27,747 nucleotides of DNA from an uncultured Collinsella sp. (GCA_934646865.1 CAKUEU010000021.1:1-27747), one strand, 5' to 3'. Shown: positions 8,589 to 16,748, numbered from the stretch's first letter. Notes: generated by a model from the sequence alone, not told the origin. Program-made: numbers and translations.

Positions 8589-8616
8589 AAAAGAGGGCCG
8601 CCAAACAGCGACCCTC
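8587..8616 (-). terminator. Rho-independent terminator upstream of alaS, facing left
   Basis: A nine-base stem (8593-8601 with 8608-8616, one G-T pair on the minus strand) with a six-base loop is followed by six T on the minus strand. It can only stop minus-strand transcripts coming from beyond 8616. The nearest such unit is the sigma factor/AI-2E operon ending at 8955, so its RNA would run across the small gene at 8709-8948. On the plus strand no T-tract follows. Confidence 0.7.
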
Positions 8617-8708
8617 CAGCGAAAGTGCATGTTATTCAGTACTGTGCGATCCTTTGAAAAAGGACTGCTGTAGAATTACATATAAGAGTCACCCGGAAGG
8701 AGCGATCG

Positions 8709-8948
8709 ATGAGAAGTAAACGATTTGTCCTGAATGCACTTCTGGTACTAGCACTTTTAGCGCTCTTGGCCTTCTCCTGCTGGTACGCAAACCAACCAGC
8801 ATTTGGCTACGTATTGTATGCAGTAATGTCCGGCGATAAGACTTATTACGCTCTACGCGCAATTGACATTCTCTATTTCTATGTAGCTGGTCCCTTATCA
8901 ATCGCTTTGTTAGCGTTTCTTGTCATTTACAACATCAAGAAACGCTAA
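8709..8948 (+). CDS. Small orphan membrane protein
   Basis: I do not recognise this 79-residue protein. It has a basic N-terminus (MRSKR), a hydrophobic segment at about 7-26, a polar middle with several tyrosines, a second hydrophobic segment at about 54-74, and a basic end (NIKKR). Two membrane passes with both ends inside is the simplest topology. A Cys at residue 24 after LLAFS resembles a poor lipobox, so a lipoprotein signal cannot be excluded. AAGGAG lies six bases before the ATG, and TAGAAT or TATAAG nearby could serve as a -10. The first 60 bases are about 42% G+C, lower than flanking genes. It faces the AI-2E permease gene with only six bases between stop codons. It may be a recent insertion or a lineage-specific gene. 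Confidence 0.65.
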   Translation: MRSKRFVLNALLVLALLALLAFSCWYANQPAFGYVLYAVMSGDKTYYALRAIDILYFYVAGPLSIALLAFLVIYNIKKR

Positions 8949-8954
8949 CAGGAT

Positions 8955-10370
8955 CTATTTAGAATCCGAATCGTCCATGGAGCCGTCGATGCCGGTTTTG
9001 GTGTCATCGTCCGAGCTGGAGTCATCATCCTTGGCGAAGGGATTCTTGAAGAAACCCGTGGCATCGGGCTGTAAGCCTGAGAGCTTGATCCAGGGGTTGT
9101 CGAGCTCGGGCTTGGGCATGGCCTTTGCCTCGGGCGCGGTCTCGTTGCCGATGAGCTCGGACTCGTAGATGAAGGTGTCGTCACCAAGTGCATCGTAGGC
9201 GGCAACCGGGTTGCCCTCGGCATCGCGATACGGTGTGCCCTTAAAGACGGCGCCGTCGTAAGCCACGAGCTGACGCCCGGTTTCGTTCTCAAAGTAATAC
9301 ACGAAGATTCCCTTGAGCGCCGCGCACAGCGGAATGGCGATAACCATGCCGATGGGGCCCATGAGCGCCGAACCGATAACGAGCGCCGTTAGGCTCATGA
9401 TGGGATGTACCTGGACCGAGCTCTGCATGACCTTGGGCGAAATCACGTTATCAGTGATATTTTGCGCGACCATCGTCACGATGAGCGTCCACAACGCCAG
9501 CATCGGGCTAAACATAAAGCCGAGGACTGTAGCAATTGCAGCGCTTACCCAGGGACCGACAACCGGAACCAAGTGCATGATGCCGGTAAAGATAGCCATG
9601 AGTGCCGCATACGGATGCCCGATGATCGTGAAGCCGATAAAGGCCAAAATACCGCCGCAGATGGACGTCACGACCATGCCACGCATGTAGCCACCAACGG
9701 AGCGCGAAAGAATGGCGACCATAAAGCGATACGAGGTCTCCTTTTCCTGGCCGAGGATGGTGCAAACCTCATGGTGCATGCGGGGATAATCGCAGGCAAG
9801 CCAGTAGGCAAGCACCAGACCAAGGAAAATGACGAACAGCTGCGACGCCGTGCTGGTAATGAGCGGGAACACGCCACGGCCAAGTTCAGCGGCAATCTGG
9901 GATACATACTTCGATGCCACGGTAACGAGCGAGGACAGGTTGTCGTCCAAGTACTCCTTGAGCGGCGTGTTGTTGAGTGTCTTGGCGCGCGAGACCATCT
10001 CGTTGAGGTCGCCACCCGCAGCGCGCAGCTGCTCGGGCAGGCGGCTCAAGACCTCCATAATCTGGCCGAACAGAATCGGCGACAGGATGCAGACGACGCC
10101 GACAAGCACGGCAACGACCACGATAAGCGCGATGAGAGAACCGATGCCGCGATTCACGCCGTGATGCTCGAGCCAATTGGTAATCGGCGACATCACAAAG
10201 GCGATGATGGAACCGACGGCAAGAAACTCAATAACCGGCGCCAAGATGCCCATGAGGTTGAAGATGACGGCAGCAATCACAATGCAGCCGACAACAGCCC
10301 AAATGCGCAGCGTAAGAAGGCGGGTATCGCGCAAAGCGCGGTCGGTATGTTGTTGGGGGTGTTCACTCAT
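8955..10370 (-). CDS. AI-2E family transporter (permease)
   Basis: A 471-residue polytopic membrane protein of the AI-2E/YtqA-PerM family, whose members include sodium/proton antiporter-like and autoinducer export proteins; the substrate here is unknown. Hydrophobic segments lie at about 23-45, 50-62 and 78-100. A long soluble insertion follows (about 105-165), then further segments through residue 360, including the conserved GPIGMVIAIP region. The C-terminal 110 residues are hydrophilic and end in an Asp/Ser-rich acidic tail (DDDSSSDDD), an extension beyond the usual family core. The start overlaps the sigma factor stop as ATGA, so the two are probably translated together. Confidence 0.9.
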   Translation of the reverse strand: MSEHPQQHTDRALRDTRLLTLRIWAVVGCIVIAAVIFNLMGILAPVIEFLAVGSIIAFVMSPITNWLEHHGVNRGIGSLIALIVVVAVLVGVVCILSPILFGQIMEVLSRLPEQLRAAGGDLNEMVSRAKTLNNTPLKEYLDDNLSSLVTVASKYVSQIAAELGRGVFPLITSTASQLFVIFLGLVLAYWLACDYPRMHHEVCTILGQEKETSYRFMVAILSRSVGGYMRGMVVTSICGGILAFIGFTIIGHPYAALMAIFTGIMHLVPVVGPWVSAAIATVLGFMFSPMLALWTLIVTMVAQNITDNVISPKVMQSSVQVHPIMSLTALVIGSALMGPIGMVIAIPLCAALKGIFVYYFENETGRQLVAYDGAVFKGTPYRDAEGNPVAAYDALGDDTFIYESELIGNETAPEAKAMPKPELDNPWIKLSGLQPDATGFFKNPFAKDDDSSSDDDTKTGIDGSMDDSDSK

Positions 10371-11158
10371 GAACGAATCATCACTCCGTCGGGGTCGATC
10401 TTGTCCTGAATCTTCTTAAGCGTGCGGCGCAACAGGCGCGAGACCTGCACCTGGGAGATACCGAGCTTCTTGGCGATCTCGATCTGGGTCATGCCTTTCA
10501 CGAAGCGCAGCTCGATCACCTCGCGCTCGCGCGGCGAGAAATCGCGAATGGCCTCCTCGATCACCAAGCGGTCATCGGTAAAGTCGAGTTCATTATCCTC
10601 GTCGGCATAGCGGTCGAGAATCGAGGGAGCATCGTCGGAATCGGATGCGCCCGGGGCCTCGATGGGCACCGAGGTATAGGCCGAGGACGATTCCATGGCC
10701 TCCAGGACCTCATCGACAGTTACGTCAAGATATTCGGCGATTTCCTCGACCTTGGGCGAACGCTGCAGCTCGTTGGTGAGCTTATCGGTAGCCTGGTTGA
10801 CCTTGGCCGAGAGCTCCTGCAGGCGACGCGGCACGCGCACACTCCAGCCCTTGTCGCGGAAGTGACGCTTGATCTCGCCCAGAATGGTGGGCGTGGCAAA
10901 GGTCGTAAACTCGAGCCCGCGCTCGGGGTCAAAGCGATCGATAGCCTTGAGCAGGCCCAGGTAGCCGACCTGCATGAGGTCATCGAGGGGCTCGCCGCGG
11001 TTCTTAAATTTGTTGGCAAGAAACCTTACCAGGTTCATATGGGACATGACAAGCTGCTCGCGGGCGTCCGGATCACCGGTCTCCTTGTAACGACGAAACA
11101 GCTCGCGAGTTTTCTCCTTGTCCCAAGCGGTCTTACCGCTCCGGGAACGTTCGGTCAT
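10367..11158 (-). CDS. SigB/SigF-type alternative sigma factor
   Basis: This 263-residue group 3 sigma-70 protein directs RNA polymerase to a special promoter set; in the SigB/SigF/SigG group that is general stress or developmental genes. Region 2 lies at about 15-103 (DDLMQVGYLGLLKAIDRFDP; GLEFTTFATPTILGEIKR), region 3 at about 108-160 and region 4 at 205-252 with the helix-turn-helix TQIEIAKKLGISQVQVSRLL. A conspicuous acidic linker (172-197) separates regions 3 and 4. It starts one base after the RsbW-like gene and overlaps the permease gene. The partner order (anti-sigma just before sigma) matches rsbW-sigB and spoIIAB-sigF operons, but no RsbV/SpoIIAA gene is present. Confidence 0.93.
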   Translation of the reverse strand: MTERSRSGKTAWDKEKTRELFRRYKETGDPDAREQLVMSHMNLVRFLANKFKNRGEPLDDLMQVGYLGLLKAIDRFDPERGLEFTTFATPTILGEIKRHFRDKGWSVRVPRRLQELSAKVNQATDKLTNELQRSPKVEEIAEYLDVTVDEVLEAMESSSAYTSVPIEAPGASDSDDAPSILDRYADEDNELDFTDDRLVIEEAIRDFSPREREVIELRFVKGMTQIEIAKKLGISQVQVSRLLRRTLKKIQDKIDPDGVMIRS

Positions 11159-11159
11159 A

Positions 11160-11537
11160 TTAAATATCCGCCTTGAGGTCGAGGGAAAGCGTTAGAGGCG
11201 CCGAGGTCTTTTCGTAGGAATCGCAGACGCTCGCGAGGATAAGCTCAGCATACACGGCAGCCTGGTCATCCTCATCGACGGTCGCCTGGTCGCCGAAGGT
11301 AAAGGTCATGCCAACGTGGGTCTCGTCGACATCGAATTTGATGGTGATGTCATCGCAGTCGACCGCGGTGCAACCGAAGATGAAGGCCTCCTCGGCAGCC
11401 ATGCGGATGTCCTCAATGCGATCGACGGACATAGAGCACAGAGCGCCAACGTTGGCGGCCGTCATGCGCACCAAGCGCGCGAGACGCGGGTCGCCGGCAA
11501 CGGTCAGCGTAATGGGGCAGGTTGCTTCGCTACTCAT
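11160..11537 (-). CDS. RsbW/SpoIIAB-like anti-sigma factor candidate with degenerate ATP site
   Basis: A 125-residue protein directly before the sigma gene, the place of an anti-sigma kinase. Size and the segment DRIEDIRMAAEEAFIFGC (39-56) match the N-box helix of the histidine-kinase-like ATPase fold of RsbW and SpoIIAB. The Asn that binds magnesium is not seen after the Glu pair, and no DxGxG motif follows; only TFGDQATVDEDD (79-91) occupies that place. It may bind sigma without kinase activity. The ATG at 11537 overlaps the upstream gene's stop by eight bases. Function is inferred from context and weak similarity. Confidence 0.65.
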   Translation of the reverse strand: MSSEATCPITLTVAGDPRLARLVRMTAANVGALCSMSVDRIEDIRMAAEEAFIFGCTAVDCDDITIKFDVDETHVGMTFTFGDQATVDEDDQAAVYAELILASVCDSYEKTSAPLTLSLDLKADI

Positions 11538-12123
11538 CGCAGGACTCCTCGGAGGTCTCGGCGCTTGCATAGGTGTAATACTGAGCCGACTTGGCCGCAG
11601 GCTTCTGAGCCGCATCCGCACCGTCGGCGGCCTCGTCCTCGGCCTCGCCAATCAGGACGCGCTCGGTAGGCTGCTCTGCCTCCGCGGCGGCAGCGGCAAG
11701 TTTGCGCTCAGCGTCAGCTGCAGGAGCCTTCACCTTATTGAAGAGCTTCTGCACGGCGCCGGCAGCAGAATCGGTCACACTCGACACAGCGTTGCTGGCC
11801 TCGGCCATACTGCCCGTGACCTCAGAGATATCGCGAACGACCGCCTCAACCTCAACGAGGTTGGACGTCAGGGCGTCGACGGCAGTCTTGCTCGACTTAA
11901 GCAGCGGCTCAACCTGAGCAAGCGCCGGCGTGAGCTCGTCAACGGCGCCATCGAGCTTTGCCACCATAGGCTGGGCCTCGGCGATGGTGTTGTTGAGGTC
12001 GGTCACGGTCTTGTCGAGCGAATCGACAACGGTGCGGGTTTTACGCAGGGTGAGCGCAAGCTCAACGACGGCCCAAACGCCGGCAACGGCGAGCACCAGC
12101 AGTGCGATTTGAATGGGACTCAT
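11530..12123 (-). CDS. DUF948-like membrane-anchored coiled-coil protein
   Basis: A 197-residue protein with an N-terminal membrane segment (about 4-25) and a long amphipathic, probably coiled-coil stretch (about 28-135) rich in Val, Leu, Asp and Asn at heptad-like spacing. An Ala/Glu/Asp-rich low-complexity tail (about 138-197) ends in YYTYASAETSEESCDE. This is the shape of DUF948 proteins, which occur in Gram-positive stress operons; no enzyme motif is seen. GGGAGG lies 6-7 bases before the ATG. It is the first gene of the sigma unit, so it may link that unit to the envelope, which is inference from position. Confidence 0.75.
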   Translation of the reverse strand: MSPIQIALLVLAVAGVWAVVELALTLRKTRTVVDSLDKTVTDLNNTIAEAQPMVAKLDGAVDELTPALAQVEPLLKSSKTAVDALTSNLVEVEAVVRDISEVTGSMAEASNAVSSVTDSAAGAVQKLFNKVKAPAADAERKLAAAAAEAEQPTERVLIGEAEDEAADGADAAQKPAAKSAQYYTYASAETSEESCDE

Positions 12124-12223
12124 ACAAGCCTCCCAAAGGAATCGAAATACAGACGCTTTTCATGGTACCCCAAAGGGAGCGGAACATGCCAAGGGCAACA
12201 GCGTGGGACAAAAATATCAGCGG

Positions 12224-13573
12224 CTACTTCGGGGCGTTGCCGCTGCGGTCGCGTTCGCTTTGTTCTACGCGCCACTCTTCCCATCCGCGGCCGGAGGGTT
12301 GCCAAAATGCGCCGCGCTCCAGGCCTTCGGGCAGATAACGCTGCTCGACCCAGCCTTCCGGATAGTCATGCGGATACTTGTACACGCCGTACTCGTCGCT
12401 GCCCGGGCGATGGCGATCGCGCAGGTAGCTGGGCACCTCGCGCAAACCACTCGTGTGAATATCTGCCAGCGCCGCATCAATCGAGGCCTCACACGCGTTG
12501 GACTTAGGCGCCAGGCAAACGTAGAGCGCTGCCTGCGCCAAGTTAATGCGACACTCGGGATAGCCAATAACCTCGGCAGATTTAAACGCGGCGTGCGCCA
12601 CCAAGAGCGCCTGCGGATCGGCATTGCCAACATCCTCGGAAGCATGAATCATAATGCGGCGGGCGATAAACTTGGGATCCTCCCCGGCGTCGATCATGCG
12701 CGCCAGCCAATAAATCGTGGCATCGGGATCGCTGCCGCGCATGGACTTAATGAACGCGCTGATGATGTCATAGTGCATGTCACCGTTTTTGTCGTACGTA
12801 AACCCACGACGCGGATTGGCGATCTTCACGTCATCGACGGTAATGGGATAGCGCTCCCCCGCTGCTGGCGCCGGCGTGCCCTCGGTATCGGGACGCGTCA
12901 CGGAAATCTCGCTCGCCAGCTCAAGCGTCGTGAGCGCTGAGCGGGCATCACCCGCCGCCAGCGTACAAATGGTTTTGATTACATCCTTGTCTGCCGAGAA
13001 CTTACCGTTCAAGCCCTGCGGAGCCTCGAGCGCGCGCTCAATAAGCGTGGCAATATCTTCGTCCTTTAGATGCTCAAGCTCCACCACGCGCCCGCGCGAC
13101 AACAGTGCGGAGTTGACCTCGAAGTACGGGTTCTCGGTCGTGGCACCGATCATGATGACGGTGCGGTTTTCGACAGCGTGCAACAGCGCATCCTGCTGCG
13201 ACTTCGAAAATCGATGAATCTCGTCAATGAACAGGATGGTCCGGCGGTCGTAGGTATTCAGGCGCGTCTTGGCCTCGTCGATTACGCGGCGCAGGTCCTT
13301 CACAGTGCCCGTTACGGCGCTGACCTCGACAAACTCACTCTTCGTGTGGTTGGCGATAATATGCGCGAGTGTCGTTTTGCCCGTACCGGCGGGGCCGTAC
13401 AAAATCACGCTCGACAGCACATCGTGCTCAATCGCGGCGCGCAGCCACGAGCCCTTGCCCACGGCCTTTTGTTGGCCCACGTATTCATCGAGCGAATTGG
13501 GGCGCATACGCACCGCGAGCGGGGCATTCTTAAAGGAACGCTCACGCGTCGAGGCAGAAAAAAGGTCGTCCAT
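12224..13573 (-). CDS. rarA: Replication-associated recombination protein RarA (MgsA)
   Basis: This clamp-loader-like AAA+ ATPase acts at stalled replication forks. About 449 residues from the chosen start carry Walker A GPAGTGKTT (60-68), Walker B ILFIDEIH (113-120), sensor 1 ATTENP (144-149) and an SR arginine finger (159-160). A C-terminal tetramerisation region follows with DPDATIYWLARM and EDVGNADPQAL. Starts at 13588 and 13579 are also in frame; MDDLF at 13573 resembles family N-termini and has GGGAT upstream. A LexA-type box lies 57 bases upstream. No clear terminator is seen in the 100 bases before the DUF948-like gene. Confidence 0.93.
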   Translation of the reverse strand: MDDLFSASTRERSFKNAPLAVRMRPNSLDEYVGQQKAVGKGSWLRAAIEHDVLSSVILYGPAGTGKTTLAHIIANHTKSEFVEVSAVTGTVKDLRRVIDEAKTRLNTYDRRTILFIDEIHRFSKSQQDALLHAVENRTVIMIGATTENPYFEVNSALLSRGRVVELEHLKDEDIATLIERALEAPQGLNGKFSADKDVIKTICTLAAGDARSALTTLELASEISVTRPDTEGTPAPAAGERYPITVDDVKIANPRRGFTYDKNGDMHYDIISAFIKSMRGSDPDATIYWLARMIDAGEDPKFIARRIMIHASEDVGNADPQALLVAHAAFKSAEVIGYPECRINLAQAALYVCLAPKSNACEASIDAALADIHTSGLREVPSYLRDRHRPGSDEYGVYKYPHDYPEGWVEQRYLPEGLERGAFWQPSGRGWEEWRVEQSERDRSGNAPK

Positions 13574-13612
13574 AGCCATCCCGTACATCCATCTAAATCG
13601 TTGTTCCCCAAC

Positions 13613-13643
13613 AGTATACCGAAAATATACGAACTACCGTTCG
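13613..13643 (-). promoter_or_regulatory. LexA (SOS)-type box and -10 element before rarA
   Basis: CGAAC and GTTCG half-sites with four bases between (13630-13643) give a symmetrical 14-base site of the Gram-positive LexA pattern. Eleven bases downstream on the minus strand is TATACT (13613-13618), a good -10. The box covers the spacer and overlaps the dGTPase stop codon. A bound repressor would block rarA transcription. No good -35 is seen. Confidence 0.6.
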
Positions 13644-14881
13644 TTAATATAGGTGCGATGCGGAAACTTTAGACCTGGAAACAGCTTGCTCGTCAGCTCG
13701 CAAAAATAGCCGTCCGTCATGCTCGCGATGTAATCCACCACGGCTTGATCCTTGTCGTCCTGCCAAGCATAGGTGCGATCGTAGTACGAAAGCTGCTGCT
13801 CAATACGCGAAATATGATGCTTAAAGATGTAAGAGGACTCGTCCCCATCATGTAAATCCTGCAGGCAACGGTCGTAGAGCTTTTCGAACGCCTCGCGCAG
13901 CTCCGCCTCGGAATCGCCCTCGATGCCACCCTTGCTGTAAATCTTTTCGTAGTTCTCGCGCTTGGCTCGACGAATCTCCTCAAACAGGTCCTCACTCATC
14001 TCGATACGCGGCTTGCCGTAGCTATGTTCCACGATATCGATTGAAGCGTGCGTGAGAATCCAGCTGTTATAGGCGCCGCCCAGACCGTCATCAAAAGCGT
14101 CGGGCGAAAGCAGGCCTGCCGCGATAGCATCCTGGCGATCGCGACCGACGTAGGCGAGGATATCCGAAATCCGCACCACGCAGCCCTCGAGCGTCATGGG
14201 GCGCAGATGCTCAATCGCGTTATAACCCGTGGCGATACAGTCCTCGACTGTCTGATCGAACTGGTCAAAGGATGCCATGTTCGACAGCTCAAACACGCGC
14301 TGCTCGTATTCGCCGTTATGGCACAGCACGCCATCGAGCGTCTGGAGCGACACGTTGCGGCCATAGAGCGCATCGAGCACGCGCACCGACTGCACGTTAT
14401 GGAAAAAGAAACGGCCGGTGCGCTCATGATAGATATCGTTGAGAAAGCGCTCACCGGCATGGCCGAAGGGCGTATGTCCCAAGTCGTGACCCAGGCCAAT
14501 CGCCTCAATCAGATCGCAGTTGAGTCCCAAGGCACGGCCGATATCGCGCGCAATGCGCGAGACGAGCTGTACATGCAGGCCACGGCGCGACAAGTCATCG
14601 TTGCTACGAAAGCTAAAGACCTGTGTCTTGCCTGCATAACGGGTGTATGCCGGCAGATGGAGAATCTTTTCGGTATCGCGCATAAAGCTGGGGCGCATAA
14701 GCGTGCATTTGTCCGCATCACGATCGACACGGCGAATGACTTGCTCATCGTTGCAACGATACGGATTGACCGCGCCCGAAGCGCGATCTGCGGCAATGCG
14801 CTCGATAAGCTCGGGCGACAACGCCGAGGGAATACGGTCCATGCGCGCCTTGATGGCGGCCGTTTCTTTATTAGTTGCCAT
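13634..14881 (-). CDS. dGTPase-like HD-domain deoxynucleotide triphosphohydrolase
   Basis: A 415-residue HD-superfamily hydrolase that likely removes triphosphate from dNTPs. The metal site shows as His103 (RGLHVQLVSRIAR), the HD pair His132-Asp133 in GLGHDLGHTPFGHAGE, and Asp in VRISDILAYVGRD. The N-terminal segment RPSFMRDTEKILHLPAYTR resembles the R-x-x-F-x-R-D-x-x-R-I entry motif of dGTPases with deviations. AAGGAG lies six bases before the ATG at 14881. Its stop falls inside the LexA-type box of rarA. It follows the prepilin peptidase by 31 bases and may share its transcript. Confidence 0.9.
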   Translation of the reverse strand: MATNKETAAIKARMDRIPSALSPELIERIAADRASGAVNPYRCNDEQVIRRVDRDADKCTLMRPSFMRDTEKILHLPAYTRYAGKTQVFSFRSNDDLSRRGLHVQLVSRIARDIGRALGLNCDLIEAIGLGHDLGHTPFGHAGERFLNDIYHERTGRFFFHNVQSVRVLDALYGRNVSLQTLDGVLCHNGEYEQRVFELSNMASFDQFDQTVEDCIATGYNAIEHLRPMTLEGCVVRISDILAYVGRDRQDAIAAGLLSPDAFDDGLGGAYNSWILTHASIDIVEHSYGKPRIEMSEDLFEEIRRAKRENYEKIYSKGGIEGDSEAELREAFEKLYDRCLQDLHDGDESSYIFKHHISRIEQQLSYYDRTYAWQDDKDQAVVDYIASMTDGYFCELTSKLFPGLKFPHRTYINER

Positions 14882-14912
14882 GGCATGCTCCTTAAGAAGG
14901 ATGCGCAATCGG

Positions 14913-15335
14913 TTACAGCGTGCAGCCCACGACCTCGATTATGGCAAAAATCGGCACCAAAAACGGCAGCAATGGCAGGGAGCGCGATTTTGTGATGAGG
15001 CAGGAGAGGGCGAGGACCAGGAGCGCGGCGGCAAATGCCACAATGCCGCCCATGGGATCAAGCGTACAAAACGCGAAGAGCGCCTTGGCATCCCCCATGC
15101 CAATACCTGGGGCTTGACAGAGGCGCCGCCAGAGGTACTCGGTCAGCACGAGAGCATGGTACACGATGACGGCAAGACCTGCGTGTACAAGCGCCTTATC
15201 CACGCCGCAATCGAGCCATACCCCCGCAAACGCCGCTATGGCACAGGCCCCGGCAAGCGCGTTCGGGAACCGCCGCTCCCGCGCATCGATGATGGCACCG
15301 GCGATGGCACACAGCCAAAACGGGATATAGACCAT
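14913..15335 (-). CDS. Short prepilin peptidase (A24 family)
   Basis: A 140-residue polytopic aspartic peptidase of family A24, the size of the short form without an N-terminal methylase domain. The two catalytic aspartates are Asp17 in GAIIDARERRFPN and Asp82 in GIGMGDAKALF; both fit the D...(K/R)..P and GxGDxK patterns. Five or more hydrophobic segments span the protein. The ATG follows AGGAGGT five bases upstream. No pilin or type IV pilus genes are in the window, so its substrate must be encoded elsewhere. It starts just after the terminator of the glycosyltransferase gene, with little space for a separate promoter. Confidence 0.85.
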   Translation of the reverse strand: MVYIPFWLCAIAGAIIDARERRFPNALAGACAIAAFAGVWLDCGVDKALVHAGLAVIVYHALVLTEYLWRRLCQAPGIGMGDAKALFAFCTLDPMGGIVAFAAALLVLALSCLITKSRSLPLLPFLVPIFAIIEVVGCTL

Positions 15336-15360
15336 CGAGCACCTCCTCAAACTGCATCAC

Positions 15361-15408
15361 AAAAGCAAAAACCACCACAAAGGAGCCAGCCCCTTTGCGG
15401 TGGTTTTG
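15361..15408 (-). terminator. Terminator of the glycosyltransferase gene
   Basis: A 16-base stem (15368-15383 with 15392-15407, one mismatch) with an eight-base loop is followed on the minus strand by T-rich sequence. It lies eight bases after the glycosyltransferase stop. A-runs on the other side suggest weak bidirectional action. Its arms closely resemble those of the terminator at 23012. Confidence 0.85.
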
Positions 15409-15415
15409 GTGGTGG

Positions 15416-16711
15416 TTATTTGGCGCCTTGCATAACCTCGTCAAGGGTGACGCTGACGGCGTGCTGCGTCGGAACCCAGTCGACCTTTAGGAACAGAGCA
15501 GCCACCGTGATGGGGATATAGCTGAACATAAAGATCGGGAAAGTGAACAGGTTGGTCACCAAACGCCACTTTTGCGCGCAATGAATATGCTTGTACTCAA
15601 AGATGGTCGTGAGCAGCGCGAGAATAAAGAAGGTCTGGTACATCATCGCGAAGGTCATAATGAGCGAGGCGGCACAAGCCTGCATCTCGACCTCGGTAGC
15701 CAAGAAGCCGTGCGAGAGCCCGCCCACGATGAGAAAGGTCGCGTTGGCGAGCATGGAAATCAGAGACAGTAGCATGCCCGGCGCGATGGTCATGAACATG
15801 TCGTAGGCAGCAAAGCGGCGATAGCGGAAGGTCGATTTGACCAGGTGTTTGCCATACGTAAAGAATACCTGGTAGAAGCCCTTGGTCCAGCGCATACGCT
15901 GCTTCCAAGAGGCCTTAAACGTCACCGGCTGCTCATCAAAGAACTCTGCCGGCGCATAGCCAATGCGGATACCGTGGATGGCGCAGAACGTGGTGAACTG
16001 AATGTCCTCGGTCAGCGTATGGAATTGCCAGCCATGCATACCCTCAATCACGCTCGCCGAGATCAGGTAACCCGAACCCGAAACGGCACAGGACGTCTTG
16101 CAGATATTGCGCGCGTTGTTGAGGAAGCGCGCCTCGCGCAGATACCAGGTGGCGTTGGCGGCCGAAATCCATGAGCTGCCAAAGTTCTTAGAATTACGAT
16201 AGCTCGTGACCACATGGAAACCCTGGTCAAAGGCATCGTTCATCTTGGAGACGTAATCGCGGGAGATAACGTTATCCGCGTCGAAGATAAAGTAGCCCTC
16301 GAAGGTGTCGGGATACTCGTTGAGAATGCGGTCGAAACCAAAGTCCATAACCCAGCTCTTACCCTTGCGGGCAAGGTCGTTACGCTCGTAGACGATAGCG
16401 CCGGCCTCGCGCGCGAGCTGCGCGGTGTTGTCGGTACAGGCATCGGCAACCACGAAGACCTCGATAAGTTCAGACGGATAATCCTGGTCCTTAATGGAGC
16501 GCACGAGATTGGCAATTACAGCCTCCTCGTTATGCGCGGCGATAAAGAAAGCATAGCGATGGAGCTTTTTGGCCTTGGGGGGTGCGACCTCACCGCGGAG
16601 AGCGCCAATGACAAAGAAGACCACCTGATACAGGAAGCAGACCGTGAGCAGCGTAACCACAATCTGGTTGAAGATCACGATGGGCGTGTTGGTTTGTAAA
16701 AAGGCGAGCAT
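15416..16711 (-). CDS. Processive-type family 2 glycosyltransferase (membrane)
   Basis: A 431-residue membrane glycosyltransferase of the BcsA/hyaluronan-synthase type. One N-terminal membrane segment (about 12-37) precedes a cytoplasmic GT2 domain. Its motifs are YAFFIAAHNEEAVI (53-66), VVADACTDNT (87-96), the DxD-type DAD (144-146), TED (234-236) and QRMRW (271-275). Four or so membrane segments follow from residue 300. All catalytic motifs of processive beta-glycosyltransferases are present, so it should polymerise or add a sugar from a nucleotide donor; product and acceptor are unknown. It is not in a polysaccharide cluster: neighbours are separated by a terminator downstream and its own promoter candidate upstream. 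GGGAG lies five bases before the ATG. Confidence 0.9.
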   Translation of the reverse strand: MLAFLQTNTPIVIFNQIVVTLLTVCFLYQVVFFVIGALRGEVAPPKAKKLHRYAFFIAAHNEEAVIANLVRSIKDQDYPSELIEVFVVADACTDNTAQLAREAGAIVYERNDLARKGKSWVMDFGFDRILNEYPDTFEGYFIFDADNVISRDYVSKMNDAFDQGFHVVTSYRNSKNFGSSWISAANATWYLREARFLNNARNICKTSCAVSGSGYLISASVIEGMHGWQFHTLTEDIQFTTFCAIHGIRIGYAPAEFFDEQPVTFKASWKQRMRWTKGFYQVFFTYGKHLVKSTFRYRRFAAYDMFMTIAPGMLLSLISMLANATFLIVGGLSHGFLATEVEMQACAASLIMTFAMMYQTFFILALLTTIFEYKHIHCAQKWRLVTNLFTFPIFMFSYIPITVAALFLKVDWVPTQHAVSVTLDEVMQGAK

Positions 16712-16748
16712 GCAGGCTCCCGAGAACGCGTTACGTAAACAACCGTAT

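Noticed and set aside
11308..12507. 399-codon plus-strand frame across the anti-sigma and DUF948-like genes
   Set aside because: It crosses three minus-strand genes and their junctions, with no binding site or motif.
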